Assembly (NCBI GenBank): GCA_033283385.1
Contig: JAWMQQ010000001.1
Location: 2,108,001-2,172,000, forward strand
Direction of reading: 5' to 3'
From: Mangrovimicrobium sp033283385
Lineage (GTDB): Bacteria; Pseudomonadota; Gammaproteobacteria; Pseudomonadales; Halieaceae
DNA: 64,000 nucleotides
Shown here: positions 1 to 8,663 of the stretch, piece by piece
Layout of the letters: every line of letters starts with the position of its first letter
Position numbering within the stretch: position 1 is the stretch's first letter
Made by a program: the position numbers and the translations under genes
The notes under the pieces: generated by a model
What the model saw: only the letters and a program-made list of their open reading frames with translations
Database searches by the model: none
What the model was told of the DNA's origin: nothing

Positions 1-674
1 CGCTCGCCCGCGCCCAGCAGTGTATCCAGCAGGTCCGCGTCGGCGCGCTCGCGCTCGCCGGCGCGGCGACGCGCAACCAGGTCCTGCACGAAATCGTCCA
101 TGGTGCCGACCGCCGCCTGCAGCGCCGGCAGGTGCGCGGTGTCCATGCTGAAACTGAGGCCGAGGTCCTCCATCGACTGGCGCAGCTGCGGAATCGCATG
201 CAGCGGCGCACCGATCATCGCGGTCATCACCGACACCGGGAAATACGAGGCGAACTCCTCGAAGTCGAAGGCCCCCTTCGGCGCCCACTCGTCCAGCACC
301 AGGGTGACCACGTCGCGCATCAGTTGCCGGTTGCGGTTGGCCTGGCGCGGCGTGAACATCGGCGCCACCACGTCGCGAATGCGCTTGTGGGACTCGCCGG
401 ACAGCGCCAGTATGCTCTCCAGCTCGAACCGGCCCCAGGGGGTGCCCATCGCGCCCATGGCCTGCACTACGCCATCGTGGTCCGGGCGCATTTTGTCGTC
501 CTGTATCAACAGGTCCTGGATGGCCTGGAATTCGTGCACCACGGTGCCGTAGGCGCAGCGCGCCAGCCAGGGGTGCTGCGCGCGCGCGTCTGCGAAGTGC
601 GGGAAGGGATTGTCGGAAAACTCGCGGGTTTCCATGGCCAGGTAGGCCAGGTCCAGGTCGTCGGGCGTCTGCAT
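1..674 (-). CDS. Cytochrome P450, N-terminal part (cut by window start)
   Basis: The minus-strand frame is open from an ATG at 674 to the window edge, about 224 residues, and reads MQTPDDLDLAYLAMETREF at the start. It has the N-terminal half of a soluble bacterial P450: the stretch GESHKRIRDVVAPMFTPR matches the C-helix region that contacts the haem propionates, followed by a FPVSVMTAMIGAP segment typical of the F-helix approach. The I-helix, ExxR and haem-cysteine motifs would lie beyond the edge and cannot be checked. No transmembrane anchor is present, as in class I bacterial P450s that take electrons from a ferredoxin. A second P450 gene lies 155 bases upstream on the same strand, so the two may be co-expressed. 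The substrate is unknown. Confidence 0.85.
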   Translation of the reverse strand, partial: MQTPDDLDLAYLAMETREFSDNPFPHFADARAQHPWLARCAYGTVVHEFQAIQDLLIQDDKMRPDHDGVVQAMGAMGTPWGRFELESILALSGESHKRIRDVVAPMFTPRQANRNRQLMRDVVTLVLDEWAPKGAFDFEEFASYFPVSVMTAMIGAPLHAIPQLRQSMEDLGLSFSMDTAHLPALQAAVGTMDDFVQDLVARRRAGERERADADLLDTLLGAGE

Positions 675-828
675 TATTGTGTCACCAGTGGAGTCGGGCT
701 GGGACGAGCTTATGCAAGGGAACGCGGCGAGGCAAAAACGCGCGTTGCAGGCGCTTCTTCGTATCGCAGAATGAATACGCACGCCGCTGCGAGTGAGCGG
801 CGCGCGGGGGGTGTGACTACGGCCGCCC

Positions 829-2088
829 TCAGGCGTCCCAGCGCAGGTAGACTTCGTCCGGGCCCCAAACGTGGCCGCCGTGGTAACGCAGGGGCTTGTC
901 CGGGTCCAGGCGGAACTCGGGCAGGCGCGCCAGCATTTCCTCGTAGAGGATGTTCAGCTCGATACGCGCCAGGTGGGAGCCAAGGCAGCGGTGCGGGCCG
1001 GCGCCGAAGGCGATATGGGCCTTGCCCTCGCGATTCAGCACGAACTGCTCCGGGTGGGGATACTCGGCGGGATCGAGGTCGGCGGTGGGCAGCATCAGCA
1101 CGGCCATCTCGCCTTTTTTCATCGGCACGCCCTGGAACTCCATGTCGTCGCGGGCGAAGCGCGGCGGCACGGTAAAGGTGTAGCGGCGCAGCAGCTCCTC
1201 CGTCGCCTGCGGTACCTTCGACAGGTCCGCGCGCAGTTCCGCCTGCAGCTCTGGATTGCGCGCGAGGTGAATCGCGCCCAGCGCCATGCCGTTGACCACG
1301 GTATCCAGGCCGGCGGTGAACAGCATCACGGCGTAGTTTTCCAGGTCCTGCAGGGTCGCCGGCTTGCCGTTGAACTCCGACTGCCAGAGCAATGAGATGA
1401 GGTCGTCGCGCGGGTTTTCCTTGCGATCCATGATGGTGTCGTACATCACCGCCGTCACGTGGCGCAGCCGCGTCTGGATGCGGCCCGGGTCCTTGTCGGT
1501 GGAGGCGGAGAAGTGCTCCTTGACCAGCGCGCGGTACTCCAGCTGTTTTTCCTCGGGCAGGCCGAAGATGCGCAGGAAGAACGTGACCGGCATCGGCTCG
1601 GCGACGGCGGAGACGAACTCGCAGGCGCCGCTGTCCTTCACCGCGTCGAGCAGGTCGCGGGCGAGCTTGATGATCTCCTCCTTGGATTCCGCCATCACCT
1701 TGGGCGAGAACGCGCGCTGCAGCGGCGAGCGGTAAACCGCGTGATGCGGCGGGTCGTAGGTGATGGGCGCGGGAATCAGGATGCTGGGCGCGTCCGGGGG
1801 CAGTGAGGCCTGGATTTCCTGGATCTGCTCGTAGGAGACGATGGCATTGCTGAAACTGTCGACATCGCGCGAGGCCTCGAAGATGGCGTGGTGGCCGGCG
1901 AGCACCCAGTGACCGCCCTGGCGCGGCGTCCAGAAAATCGGCGGCGCCTCCTTCACCAGCTCCAGTGCGCGGTCGTGGCCGCCCGCCAGCATGCCCGGGT
2001 CGGCAAACATGTCGAAGTCGTAAACCAGCGACTCCGGCACATGGTCCGGCGTCGGCGTCAGTGGGCTGAGCGTGGGGGCGGTGGACAT
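829..2088 (-). CDS. Cytochrome P450 (class I, soluble)
   Basis: A complete P450 of 419 residues. The start at 2088 (MSTAPTLSPL) is chosen because GGAGAG sits seven bases upstream; the frame stays open further upstream, but those residues do not resemble P450. Visible motifs are the I-helix AGLDT (acid Asp262 with the following Thr), ExxR as EELLRRY, and the haem loop FGAGPHRCLG with the thiolate Cys368. The length is normal for a class I bacterial enzyme that uses a separate ferredoxin and reductase; neither partner is adjacent, but two ferredoxin genes occur elsewhere in the window. The general P450cam-like architecture suggests hydroxylation of a terpenoid, steroid or similar hydrophobic compound. 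The substrate is inferred only from the company it keeps: TonB receptor, SnoaL-like proteins and dehydrogenases. Confidence 0.93.
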   Translation of the reverse strand: MSTAPTLSPLTPTPDHVPESLVYDFDMFADPGMLAGGHDRALELVKEAPPIFWTPRQGGHWVLAGHHAIFEASRDVDSFSNAIVSYEQIQEIQASLPPDAPSILIPAPITYDPPHHAVYRSPLQRAFSPKVMAESKEEIIKLARDLLDAVKDSGACEFVSAVAEPMPVTFFLRIFGLPEEKQLEYRALVKEHFSASTDKDPGRIQTRLRHVTAVMYDTIMDRKENPRDDLISLLWQSEFNGKPATLQDLENYAVMLFTAGLDTVVNGMALGAIHLARNPELQAELRADLSKVPQATEELLRRYTFTVPPRFARDDMEFQGVPMKKGEMAVLMLPTADLDPAEYPHPEQFVLNREGKAHIAFGAGPHRCLGSHLARIELNILYEEMLARLPEFRLDPDKPLRYHGGHVWGPDEVYLRWDA

Positions 2089-2228
2089 AACTCTCTCCGA
2101 ATATTGCAGCGCGGTATTACAAAAATACCGGGGACTAAAGCGAAGAGGACATTCTAGCGCGTGCGCACGGCAGTGCCATCCCCGGCTGCCGAAAATGCGA
2201 CCGGGTTGGCCCTGCAATGATTTTGCGC

Positions 2229-2262
2229 AAAAAAAAGGTGGCGCCGGTTACCCGGCGCCACC
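2229..2262 (-). terminator. Rho-independent terminator of the TonB receptor gene
   Basis: A perfect 11-bp stem (GGTGGCGCCGG / CCGGCGCCACC) with loop TTAC is followed, in minus-strand direction, by eight U residues (the A run at 2229-2236). It begins 15 bases after the stop codon of the TonB-dependent receptor and separates that gene from the P450 downstream. Confidence 0.93.
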
Positions 2263-2276
2263 GTGGAGTGCGAGGA

Positions 2277-4706
2277 TTACGAACCGAAGTTCCAGCGAAT
2301 GCGCGCGCCGTACATGCGCGGCATACCAACCTGGCCCAGTTCGAATCCGCTGTTCCAGTTACCCGTGACGTAGGTTCTGTACTCCTCGTCAAAGGCATTG
2401 GTAACGAATGCCGAGAGATCGACGGGTGAACCGAACACTCCATCCCAGCTGTAGTTAAAGTTCCACAAGTCGTAGCTCGGAATTGTCGACAGCGGACCAG
2501 AGTCCTTGGAGTTTGCCTGCTGATCGTCCGTGTATACATAGGTAGCGGACAATTTCATATCGCCTACCGACGGGCTGACCGGAAGCAGCCAGATACCAGT
2601 CAGCACCAACGAGTTCTCGGGTGCATACGACAACGGGTCTCCTTCGGCAGTTGTTGTGATCGGCTCGCTGGCCACGGCGTTCTCCGGGAAGGGCGGGAAC
2701 TCCAGCTTGTCCACGTGGGTGTGCAGGTAGGCGTAGCTGGCGTTGAAGATGATATTCTCCGTCAGCTGTATGTTGGCTTCGATCTCGGCTCCGTAGATTG
2801 TGGACGCGCCGGCGTTGATGATCGCGGTGGTACCAACCCCGGTCGGCTTGAAGTAGCCAAACTGCACCTGCTGGTCGGTGAAATCGTTGTAGAAAAATGC
2901 CACGTTGACGGTAGCGGGCATCGAGCCGTAGAAACTGCTCTTGCTGCCGATTTCGTAGGTGTCGACTGTTTCCGGGCCGTGCTCGTCCAGGCCGCTCGAA
3001 CCACCGATATTAACGCTGCCCTGGCGGTAACCTCTACTGTACTTGCCGTAAACCAGCAGGTCGTCGGTGGGCTTGTAATCCAATCCGAGCAGCCAGGTCG
3101 GCTTGTCGCTTTTGGCGGAGGGTGTCCTGGTCTCCTCCAGGGTACCGGTAGGAGCGCCCAGTTGTCCGGCCGGAATGCCCTTGAAGTAGTAGATGGTCTC
3201 GTTGGCGTAGCCTTTGGTGTCATCCCAGGTGTAGCGCAGGCCGCCGGTCAGGCTCAGGGTATCGGTGAGGTCATAGGTCGCCTGCCCATAGACCGCCTGG
3301 TTCTCGTAGGTCGCCCCTCCGGGAACACTCTGCAGGGCGCCCGCGCCGAGGGGATCCCGACACCTGAATGCGGACGGATCGGGCCCGGTGATCGTCGATT
3401 CGTCGCAGATGATTAGCGCAGGCGACTGCGCTCCGTAATCCTGGGACGGCTTGCTTTTCTCATAGTAGACGCCCGCCTGATAGGTCAGCGCGTCGTCAAA
3501 GGCGGAGCCCTGTATCTGCAGTTCCTCGACGAAGGTCTCCTGGTCGGTGGTCGGGAAGCTTGTGGTCAGACCGACCTGTTGGAAGATAAGCTGTTCATCC
3601 CCTCTGGGCGCACCGCCTAAGGGGAAGGGGAAGCGCCAGTCCGTACCGTAGATGGAACTGCGCTGCTTGGTCTCCAGTTCGCCGTAGGCGATGATGTTCT
3701 TGACCAGGAAGTCGTCGGTGATCTGCCAGCTGGTGGTGTTGATCCCCTGCCAGGTCTTCTGGTCGTTGACCGGTTTGGGTACGAAGCTGTAGACGTCGTA
3801 GAAACCGTTGTTCCCGTTGGCAATCCGGTTGTCGAGGTCCGGCTGGCAGGCGTAGGCGCCCAGAAATTGTTCCGAGTTACACGCGAACAGCGAGGCCGGG
3901 TAGCCGTTGTTGGAGGATTCCGCACCGCGTACGATGGTGTAGTTCTCCAGGTTTTCGGTGATCTCCCACAGCGCGCTTGCACGCCAGGCTGTATAGTCCT
4001 GGTCGGCAAATTTGTCGGGGCCGATGCCCGAGATATTGTTGAGGTAACCGTCGCGCTGGCTGTGGTCGAGACCCAGCCGCACCTTGAAGCTGTCGGTGAT
4101 CGGGAAGTTCAATACCGCCTGCCCACGCATCATGTCGTAGTTGCCCACAGAACCCTCGACATAGCCCTCGAACTCATCGGTAGGACGCTTCGGCGTCAGC
4201 AGGACGGCGCCGCCCGTGGTGTTGCGGCCAAATAGCGTACCGGTAGGACCTTTGAGGACCTGGACGTTTTCGAGGTCGAAAAGATCGCCGGGGGTAGCGC
4301 CGTCACCGGACTGCTGCGAGTTGGCACCGCGCAGTGCGACCACTTCCGCGAAGTACACGCCTACGGAGGCCGTCGTGCGCAGCTCCTGGGAGAAACCACG
4401 AATTGCGAAGGTGGTATTGTCTCCGCCAAAACGGTTATTCGACGAAAGGTTCGGGGTGTAGGTGGCGAGATCACCGGGGTTGGTAATATTCGCGCTATTC
4501 AGTTGCCCCTGGTTGAAGACAGTAAGAGAGATCGGCACGTCGCCGATCAATTCCTCTTTGCGTCGGGCGGTAACGACCACTTCTTCGAGGGTAAGCCGCT
4601 CGGCGCGCTGAGGTTTACCACCATCCTGGGCATGGACGGCCTGGGCCACACCGATGCTCAGGGCGGTGGATGCAAATAAGACGGATGTGTAGTACCAAGG
4701 CTTCAC
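2277..4706 (-). CDS. TonB-dependent outer-membrane receptor
   Basis: An 809-residue TonB-dependent receptor. It has a signal peptide ending near VHAQD, a TonB-box-like segment LEEVVVTARRKEE around residues 40-52, a plug domain (VQVLKGPTGTLFGRNTTGGAV) and a long beta-barrel with many alternating aromatic strands. It ends in YGARIRWNFGS, a slightly unusual end because most such barrels finish on an aromatic residue. The type with a long plug and ARRKEE motif is common in marine proteobacteria that import large hydrophobic or polycyclic compounds; this gene sits among P450 and dehydrogenase genes, so it may deliver their substrate. A SnoaL-like gene lies directly upstream on the same strand and a strong terminator follows. 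The actual ligand (siderophore, steroid, glycan) cannot be told from sequence. Confidence 0.93.
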   Translation of the reverse strand: MKPWYYTSVLFASTALSIGVAQAVHAQDGGKPQRAERLTLEEVVVTARRKEELIGDVPISLTVFNQGQLNSANITNPGDLATYTPNLSSNNRFGGDNTTFAIRGFSQELRTTASVGVYFAEVVALRGANSQQSGDGATPGDLFDLENVQVLKGPTGTLFGRNTTGGAVLLTPKRPTDEFEGYVEGSVGNYDMMRGQAVLNFPITDSFKVRLGLDHSQRDGYLNNISGIGPDKFADQDYTAWRASALWEITENLENYTIVRGAESSNNGYPASLFACNSEQFLGAYACQPDLDNRIANGNNGFYDVYSFVPKPVNDQKTWQGINTTSWQITDDFLVKNIIAYGELETKQRSSIYGTDWRFPFPLGGAPRGDEQLIFQQVGLTTSFPTTDQETFVEELQIQGSAFDDALTYQAGVYYEKSKPSQDYGAQSPALIICDESTITGPDPSAFRCRDPLGAGALQSVPGGATYENQAVYGQATYDLTDTLSLTGGLRYTWDDTKGYANETIYYFKGIPAGQLGAPTGTLEETRTPSAKSDKPTWLLGLDYKPTDDLLVYGKYSRGYRQGSVNIGGSSGLDEHGPETVDTYEIGSKSSFYGSMPATVNVAFFYNDFTDQQVQFGYFKPTGVGTTAIINAGASTIYGAEIEANIQLTENIIFNASYAYLHTHVDKLEFPPFPENAVASEPITTTAEGDPLSYAPENSLVLTGIWLLPVSPSVGDMKLSATYVYTDDQQANSKDSGPLSTIPSYDLWNFNYSWDGVFGSPVDLSAFVTNAFDEEYRTYVTGNWNSGFELGQVGMPRMYGARIRWNFGS

Positions 4707-4830
4707 AGGCGTTCTCCCTTTATTGTTTTATGGGTATTACGTCAAAGCATGACCGGCTTAGAATATACGAATAACAGAAAAAAACATCCCCATTTGGCAT
4801 GAGATATTACCGCTGGACGAAATAGACAGA

Positions 4831-4854
4831 CCTGTTCAACAAGTTGAAGACAGG
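4831..4854 (-). terminator. Possible weak terminator after the SnoaL-like gene
   Basis: An inverted repeat CCTGTTCAAC ... GTTGA/ACAGG with a 2-base bulge lies five bases beyond the stop codon of the SnoaL-like gene and is followed on the minus strand by a moderately U-rich stretch. It would partly insulate that gene from the TonB receptor. The U tract is poor, so this is tentative. Confidence 0.4.
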
Positions 4855-4859
4855 CCGTA

Positions 4860-5336
4860 TCATTTCGTATTGACCACCGCGCTGCCGAACAGGCTGCCCG
4901 GCGAGCGCCAGTCCAGCCGCACACGCCGGTGACTGATCAGCCAATCCTGGCCCTCCCGGCGAAATTCATCGAGGTAATACCCGCAGTGGTCGGGCCCGAT
5001 GTCGGTATAGGCCGTCCAGTAGGTACGCCCCCTCGCACTGCCCTCCCCGGTAAATTCCACTGCGCTGGTGGATAAGTGATGGCGCACGAATGTAGCGCCG
5101 TGCACCGCAGTGCCCGGGTCGCGGGCCCGATCGCTCCAACGAGTGATCCACTGGCCAATTAGCGCCCTGCCCTCGTAGCGGAAGGCGTCGGCCTCGGGCA
5201 CACCCTCGGATTCGAGTATCGCATCCTCTGTAAATACCGAGAGAAAATCGTCCAGCCGCAGCCGGTCGCCGGCGGTGGTGTAGCGCGCGAGCGTCTGGCG
5301 GATACTCTCCCGCGCGATCAGTTCTTCAAGCGTCAT
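4860..5336 (-). CDS. SnoaL-like / NTF2-fold protein
   Basis: A 158-residue protein beginning MTLEELIARESIRQTLARYT. The start at 5336 is preferred over an upstream one because GGAGC precedes it by five bases. The opening helix with the pattern ...IRQTLARYTTAGDRLRLDDFLSVFTEDA is characteristic of the SnoaL_4 / NTF2-like cone fold used by steroid delta-isomerases, polyketide cyclases and ring-hydroxylating dioxygenase beta subunits. The rest has the expected beta-sheet pattern (RGRTYWTAYTDIGPDHCGYYLDEFRREGQDWLISHRRVRLDW). Such proteins are frequent next to P450 and dehydrogenase genes in sterol and terpene pathways. Whether it is an enzyme or a binding protein is not decidable here. It is transcribed towards the TonB receptor. 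Confidence 0.8.
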   Translation of the reverse strand: MTLEELIARESIRQTLARYTTAGDRLRLDDFLSVFTEDAILESEGVPEADAFRYEGRALIGQWITRWSDRARDPGTAVHGATFVRHHLSTSAVEFTGEGSARGRTYWTAYTDIGPDHCGYYLDEFRREGQDWLISHRRVRLDWRSPGSLFGSAVVNTK

Positions 5337-5449
5337 GGCCTGCTCCGCAGCTGTGAATGCGCGGCAAGAGTACCCAATCAACACTGCTGTGGACAAGCGG
5401 GGGCGCGCGGGGCTACATTGGTGCGCGCAATCCTCCCGAGTGATATGCC

Positions 5450-6355
5450 GTGATCCATAACGAAAAAATACTCATCACAGGCGCAACGGGGAAAATCGCT
5501 TTTCCCATCGCGCGCAAACTCGCAGAATCGAACGAGGTGTGGGGGCTGGCCCGCCTGCGCGACCCGGTCGAAGCGCAAAAACTCGCGGACGCCGGGATAC
5601 GCCCGGTCGCGCTGGATTTTGCCAGCGGCGACTTCAGCTCCCTGCCCGCGGATTTCAGCTACGTTTTTCACGCCGCCGTGGATCCCGGACTGGGCGATTG
5701 GCGCGATTGTGTCCGGACAAACGCGCATAATTCCGGCGAACTGCTCTACCACTGCCGGGCGGCGAAGGGCTTCGTCTACTGCTCCACCGGCTCCATCTAC
5801 GCCTACCAGGGCCAGCGCCCGCTGCGCGAGGACGACCCGCCCGGCGTCCCGGACCGCGCCAATTACAGTTTTTCCAAGATTGCCGGCGAGTCCGTGTGCC
5901 AGTGGACAGCCGGCCACTTCGAGGTGCCGCTGTCGATAATCCGCATCTGCTCGACCTACGGACCGCTGGGTGGCGCCCCCGCCGACCGCTTCGAGGCGAT
6001 CCTGCAGGGCCGCCCCATCCGCCTCTACCCCGACGGCCCCAACAACTACAACCCGATCTACGAGGACGACTACGTCGAACTCGGTATCCGCGCCATGGAG
6101 CGGGCCTCGCTGCCGCCGCTGGTAGTGAACTGGTCCGGCAGCGAGACCGTGAGCATCGAGGATTACTGCCGCTACATGGGGGAACTCGTGGGGATCGAGC
6201 CGGTCTTCGAGTACACCACCGAAACCCACACCCCGTTGTGGCCGGACACCACCCACATGCACGCGACCCTCGGGAAAACCCGTATTCCCTGGCGCGAGGG
6301 CATGCGCCGGATGATCGAGGCGCGACACCCGGAACTCCAACTGGCGGACATCTAG
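5450..6355 (+). CDS. NAD-dependent epimerase/dehydratase (extended SDR)
   Basis: A 301-residue extended short-chain dehydrogenase. The Rossmann motif TGATGKI lies near residues 9-15 and the catalytic pair is in NYSFSKIAGE (YxxxK), preceded by the STGSIY segment that supplies the active-site Ser/Thr. The start is a GTG at 5450; a nearby ATG at 5444 runs straight into a stop. The C-terminal half (DDYVELGIRAMERA, then SIEDYCRYMGELVG) matches the substrate-binding lobe of sugar-epimerase-like SDRs, which in catabolic clusters often act on hydroxy or keto substrates instead of sugars. It is immediately followed by the next gene, whose ATG begins at the base after this stop, so translation of the two is probably coupled. 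Confidence 0.85.
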   Translation: MIHNEKILITGATGKIAFPIARKLAESNEVWGLARLRDPVEAQKLADAGIRPVALDFASGDFSSLPADFSYVFHAAVDPGLGDWRDCVRTNAHNSGELLYHCRAAKGFVYCSTGSIYAYQGQRPLREDDPPGVPDRANYSFSKIAGESVCQWTAGHFEVPLSIIRICSTYGPLGGAPADRFEAILQGRPIRLYPDGPNNYNPIYEDDYVELGIRAMERASLPPLVVNWSGSETVSIEDYCRYMGELVGIEPVFEYTTETHTPLWPDTTHMHATLGKTRIPWREGMRRMIEARHPELQLADI

Positions 6356-7126
6356 ATGGACGATCACGAAGACAGCGACAACTTCTACCGCGAAGCGGTC
6401 GGTCAACCCTCTGACGAGCAACCGGCCATTCTGGCCACCGGCCGCAGTGACGTGGACACGCTGTACGTGTCGATGTCGCGCCGCCACCCGGAGGGGCACG
6501 ACGCCGACTACCTGCGCTGGCACAGCCTGGACCACCGTCCGGAGCAGCAGCGCCTGCGCAGTTGCCGCACCTCGTTGCGGGTGGTGTCCACACCCGCCTG
6601 CCGGGCGGCGCGGGCGGCCGCCAACGAGCACTACGGTATGGTGGATCACGCGATGTTCTACTTTTTCGCCGGGCGCGGCGGCCTGAAGGAGTTTTACGAC
6701 CTCGCCGTCGCGCTGCACGACGCGGGCCGCTCGCCTTTCATCATGCCGCCGGTGGAGCGCGGCGCGTATGCGCTGCATCACGGCGTGGCCGCACCGCGCA
6801 TCCGCACCGGCTCGGATGTACTGCCCTGGCTGCCCGTCCGCGGTGTCTACCTGCTGCTGGAAGTGGGCGCCGTCGACGCCGGCGCCCTGGTCGAAGTGCC
6901 CGGCGTGGCCGGTGAGTTCCAGGCGGAATCCTTCGCCAGCGACCTCGCCAGTATCGGCGACGGCCAGCAACTCACGCTGTGCCTGCTCGACGGCGATCCC
7001 GTCGAAACCGCCGAAACGCTAAAGCCCGTGCTGGAAGCGCGCTGGGCAGGCACCGGGCCGAAACCGCTGCTCGCCGCGCCCTTCCAGGCGGTGGTGCCCT
7101 ACGAGTGGGATCGCTACTTGCCCTGA
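6356..7126 (+). CDS. Hypothetical protein, possibly EthD-like alpha/beta barrel
   Basis: A 256-residue protein I do not recognise with certainty. No signal peptide or membrane segment is visible. The segment DVDTLYVSMSRRHPEGHDADYLRWHSLDHRPEQQ resembles the start of EthD/dimeric alpha-beta barrel domains, in which a strand is followed by a His-Asp-Tyr helix, and a related strand-helix pattern (PVRGVYLLLEVGAVDA) recurs near residue 160. It could therefore contain two ferredoxin-like barrels in tandem. Its ATG directly follows the stop of the SDR gene, suggesting a shared pathway. Its last 13 bases overlap, tail to tail, the end of the SnoaL-like gene on the other strand. No catalytic function is proposed. 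Confidence 0.6.
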   Translation: MDDHEDSDNFYREAVGQPSDEQPAILATGRSDVDTLYVSMSRRHPEGHDADYLRWHSLDHRPEQQRLRSCRTSLRVVSTPACRAARAAANEHYGMVDHAMFYFFAGRGGLKEFYDLAVALHDAGRSPFIMPPVERGAYALHHGVAAPRIRTGSDVLPWLPVRGVYLLLEVGAVDAGALVEVPGVAGEFQAESFASDLASIGDGQQLTLCLLDGDPVETAETLKPVLEARWAGTGPKPLLAAPFQAVVPYEWDRYLP

Positions 7127-7557
7127 AGCGAATAATCCGGCGGGGCGTCCTGCTGCATGTAGACGCTGATGCGATGTATCTTGCCCGCCGCGTTGAAGTC
7201 GTACATGGACAGTGAGTAAAACGGCACGACCTCATCGCCCTGCGTCAGCATCTCCTCGCACTGAGCGAACACCGTACCGGGCGCCTCGGCGGTGCGCTTG
7301 ATCACCGGATCCCAGCCCTCGGTGTGGTTGACCCAGCCGGTGAGCATGGCGCAATAGCCCGCCCAGTCCAGTGCGTCGTGGAAGGGGCCGATACGCTCGA
7401 AGTCCTCGAACTCGACGATGTCGCCCAGCACTTCCCAGTCCGCGTCGGTGACGTTCCCCCGGGTTTTTCCGCGTTCGACCAGGCCATGCATGGTGTGGAT
7501 CAGGTGGAGCACCTTGGCAGTGGGTGTGGTGGCGGATGATGGCGCAGCATCGTTCAT
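7114..7557 (-). CDS. SnoaL-like / NTF2-fold protein
   Basis: A 147-residue protein starting MNDAAPSSATTPTAKVLHLI. The start at 7557 is preferred because GGAGT lies eight bases upstream; the longer frame adds an unconvincing 32-residue extension. The pattern of a helical start, then DFERIGPFHDALDWAGYCAMLTGW and the terminal strands EVVPFYSLSMYDFNAAGKIHRISVYMQQ fits the NTF2-like/SnoaL fold (limonene-1,2-epoxide hydrolase, ketosteroid isomerase relatives). This is the second such protein in the first 8 kb. Its 3' end overlaps that of the plus-strand gene ending at 7126. The upstream 146 bases are shared with the divergent dienelactone hydrolase gene and probably hold both promoters. Confidence 0.7.
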   Translation of the reverse strand: MNDAAPSSATTPTAKVLHLIHTMHGLVERGKTRGNVTDADWEVLGDIVEFEDFERIGPFHDALDWAGYCAMLTGWVNHTEGWDPVIKRTAEAPGTVFAQCEEMLTQGDEVVPFYSLSMYDFNAAGKIHRISVYMQQDAPPDYSLQGK

Positions 7558-7703
7558 GGCGAGTGACTCCAGGCCCGCGCGGGCGGTTTGTTTTATTGTG
7601 GTTTTGGCGCGGAGTATGCACACTGTTACGCCGCAATCGCCATCCTGCACCAAACCCGTAGCGAAGGCAAAATTCCCCCAGTCCCGGCGTTAAAGGAGAC
7701 ACC

Positions 7704-8423
7704 ATGACCATTCAGACCCGCAGCATCGAATACACCCACGGCGATACCGTCCTGGAGGGCTTTCTCGCCTGGGACGACGCCGTCACCGGCCCGCGACCCG
7801 CGGTCGCCATCTCCCACGCCTGGGCCGGGCGCTCCGCCTTCGAGTGCGACAAGGCGCGCAAGCTGGCGGAACTGGGTTACGTCGGCTTTGCCATCGACAT
7901 GTTCGGCAAGGGTGTGCTGGGCACTTCGGTGGAGGAAAACCAGGCGCTGATCGCACCCTTCCTCGAGAATCGCGCCCTGCTGCAGGCGCGCATCAAGCTG
8001 GCCGTCGAGGTGCTGCGCGAGCAACCTGAAGTCGACGCTTCCAAAGTCGCCGCCATCGGTTTCTGCTTCGGCGGCCTGTGCGTGCTGGACCTCGCGCGCA
8101 GCGGCTCCGACGTGCAGGGCGTGATCAGCTTCCACGGCCTGTTCTACCCGCCCGGCAACTGCGAGGGTACGAAGATCACCGCGAAAGTACTGTGCCTGCA
8201 CGGCTACGACGACCCGATGGCGACCCCGGACCAGATGCTTGGCCTGGCCAAGGAACTCACCGATGCCGGCGCCGACTGGCAGGTGCACGCCTACGGCAAC
8301 ACCCTGCACGCCTTCACCAATCCCGAGGCTGCAGACCCGGACTTCGGCACGGTCTACGACGCCAGCGCCGACGCGCGCTCCTGGGCCAGCATGCAGAACT
8401 TTCTCGGCGAAGTCCTGGCCTGA
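7704..8423 (+). CDS. Dienelactone hydrolase family protein
   Basis: A 239-residue cytoplasmic alpha/beta hydrolase of the dienelactone hydrolase family. The nucleophile elbow is GFCFGG with Cys121 in place of serine, the hallmark of this family. The other triad members are Asp169 or Asp170 in HGYDDPM and His202 in LHAF. The length is typical. Members open lactone rings of ring-cleavage products, although many act on other carboxyl esters. It is preceded by a good ribosome site (AAGGAG) and is divergent from the SnoaL-like gene. A role in the same hydrophobic-substrate pathway as the neighbouring P450s is an inference from context. Confidence 0.9.
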   Translation: MTIQTRSIEYTHGDTVLEGFLAWDDAVTGPRPAVAISHAWAGRSAFECDKARKLAELGYVGFAIDMFGKGVLGTSVEENQALIAPFLENRALLQARIKLAVEVLREQPEVDASKVAAIGFCFGGLCVLDLARSGSDVQGVISFHGLFYPPGNCEGTKITAKVLCLHGYDDPMATPDQMLGLAKELTDAGADWQVHAYGNTLHAFTNPEAADPDFGTVYDASADARSWASMQNFLGEVLA

Positions 8424-8551
8424 GCCACGGTTCCAACGAAAGCACTCTCTGCCTATGCCCGCTGCGACCGCCGACCGGCGTCGCGCGGGTATACATCTCC
8501 GCGCGGCAAAAGCCCCTGTTCCCCACCGGCGCTTGACGCGCCGGCCCCGGA

Positions 8552-8592
8552 CAGCCAGAATCACAAACCAACCAACTGGTTACTTCTGGCTG
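8552..8592. promoter_or_regulatory. Nested inverted repeat upstream of the aldo/keto reductase
   Basis: Perfect 9-bp arms CAGCCAGAA / TTCTGGCTG enclose an inner inverted repeat AACCA ... TGGTT. The inner core AACCAACTGGTT-like element resembles operators of TetR-type repressors. It lies in the 240-base gap 8424-8663 that precedes the aldo/keto reductase, 72 bases before its start. It may be an operator or a leader hairpin; no T tract follows, so a terminator is less likely. Confidence 0.5.
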
Positions 8593-8663
8593 TTCCACCC
8601 CGTGGCGCAGCCCGCCAGCTGGACCCGCGCAGTGATGATAAAAACGACCGGAGTACCGCAAGC

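Noticed and set aside
5378..6970. 530-codon minus-strand frame opposite the SDR and following gene
   Set aside because: Antisense shadow: the plus-strand frame has a Rossmann motif and YxxxK, the minus frame has no recognisable motif.
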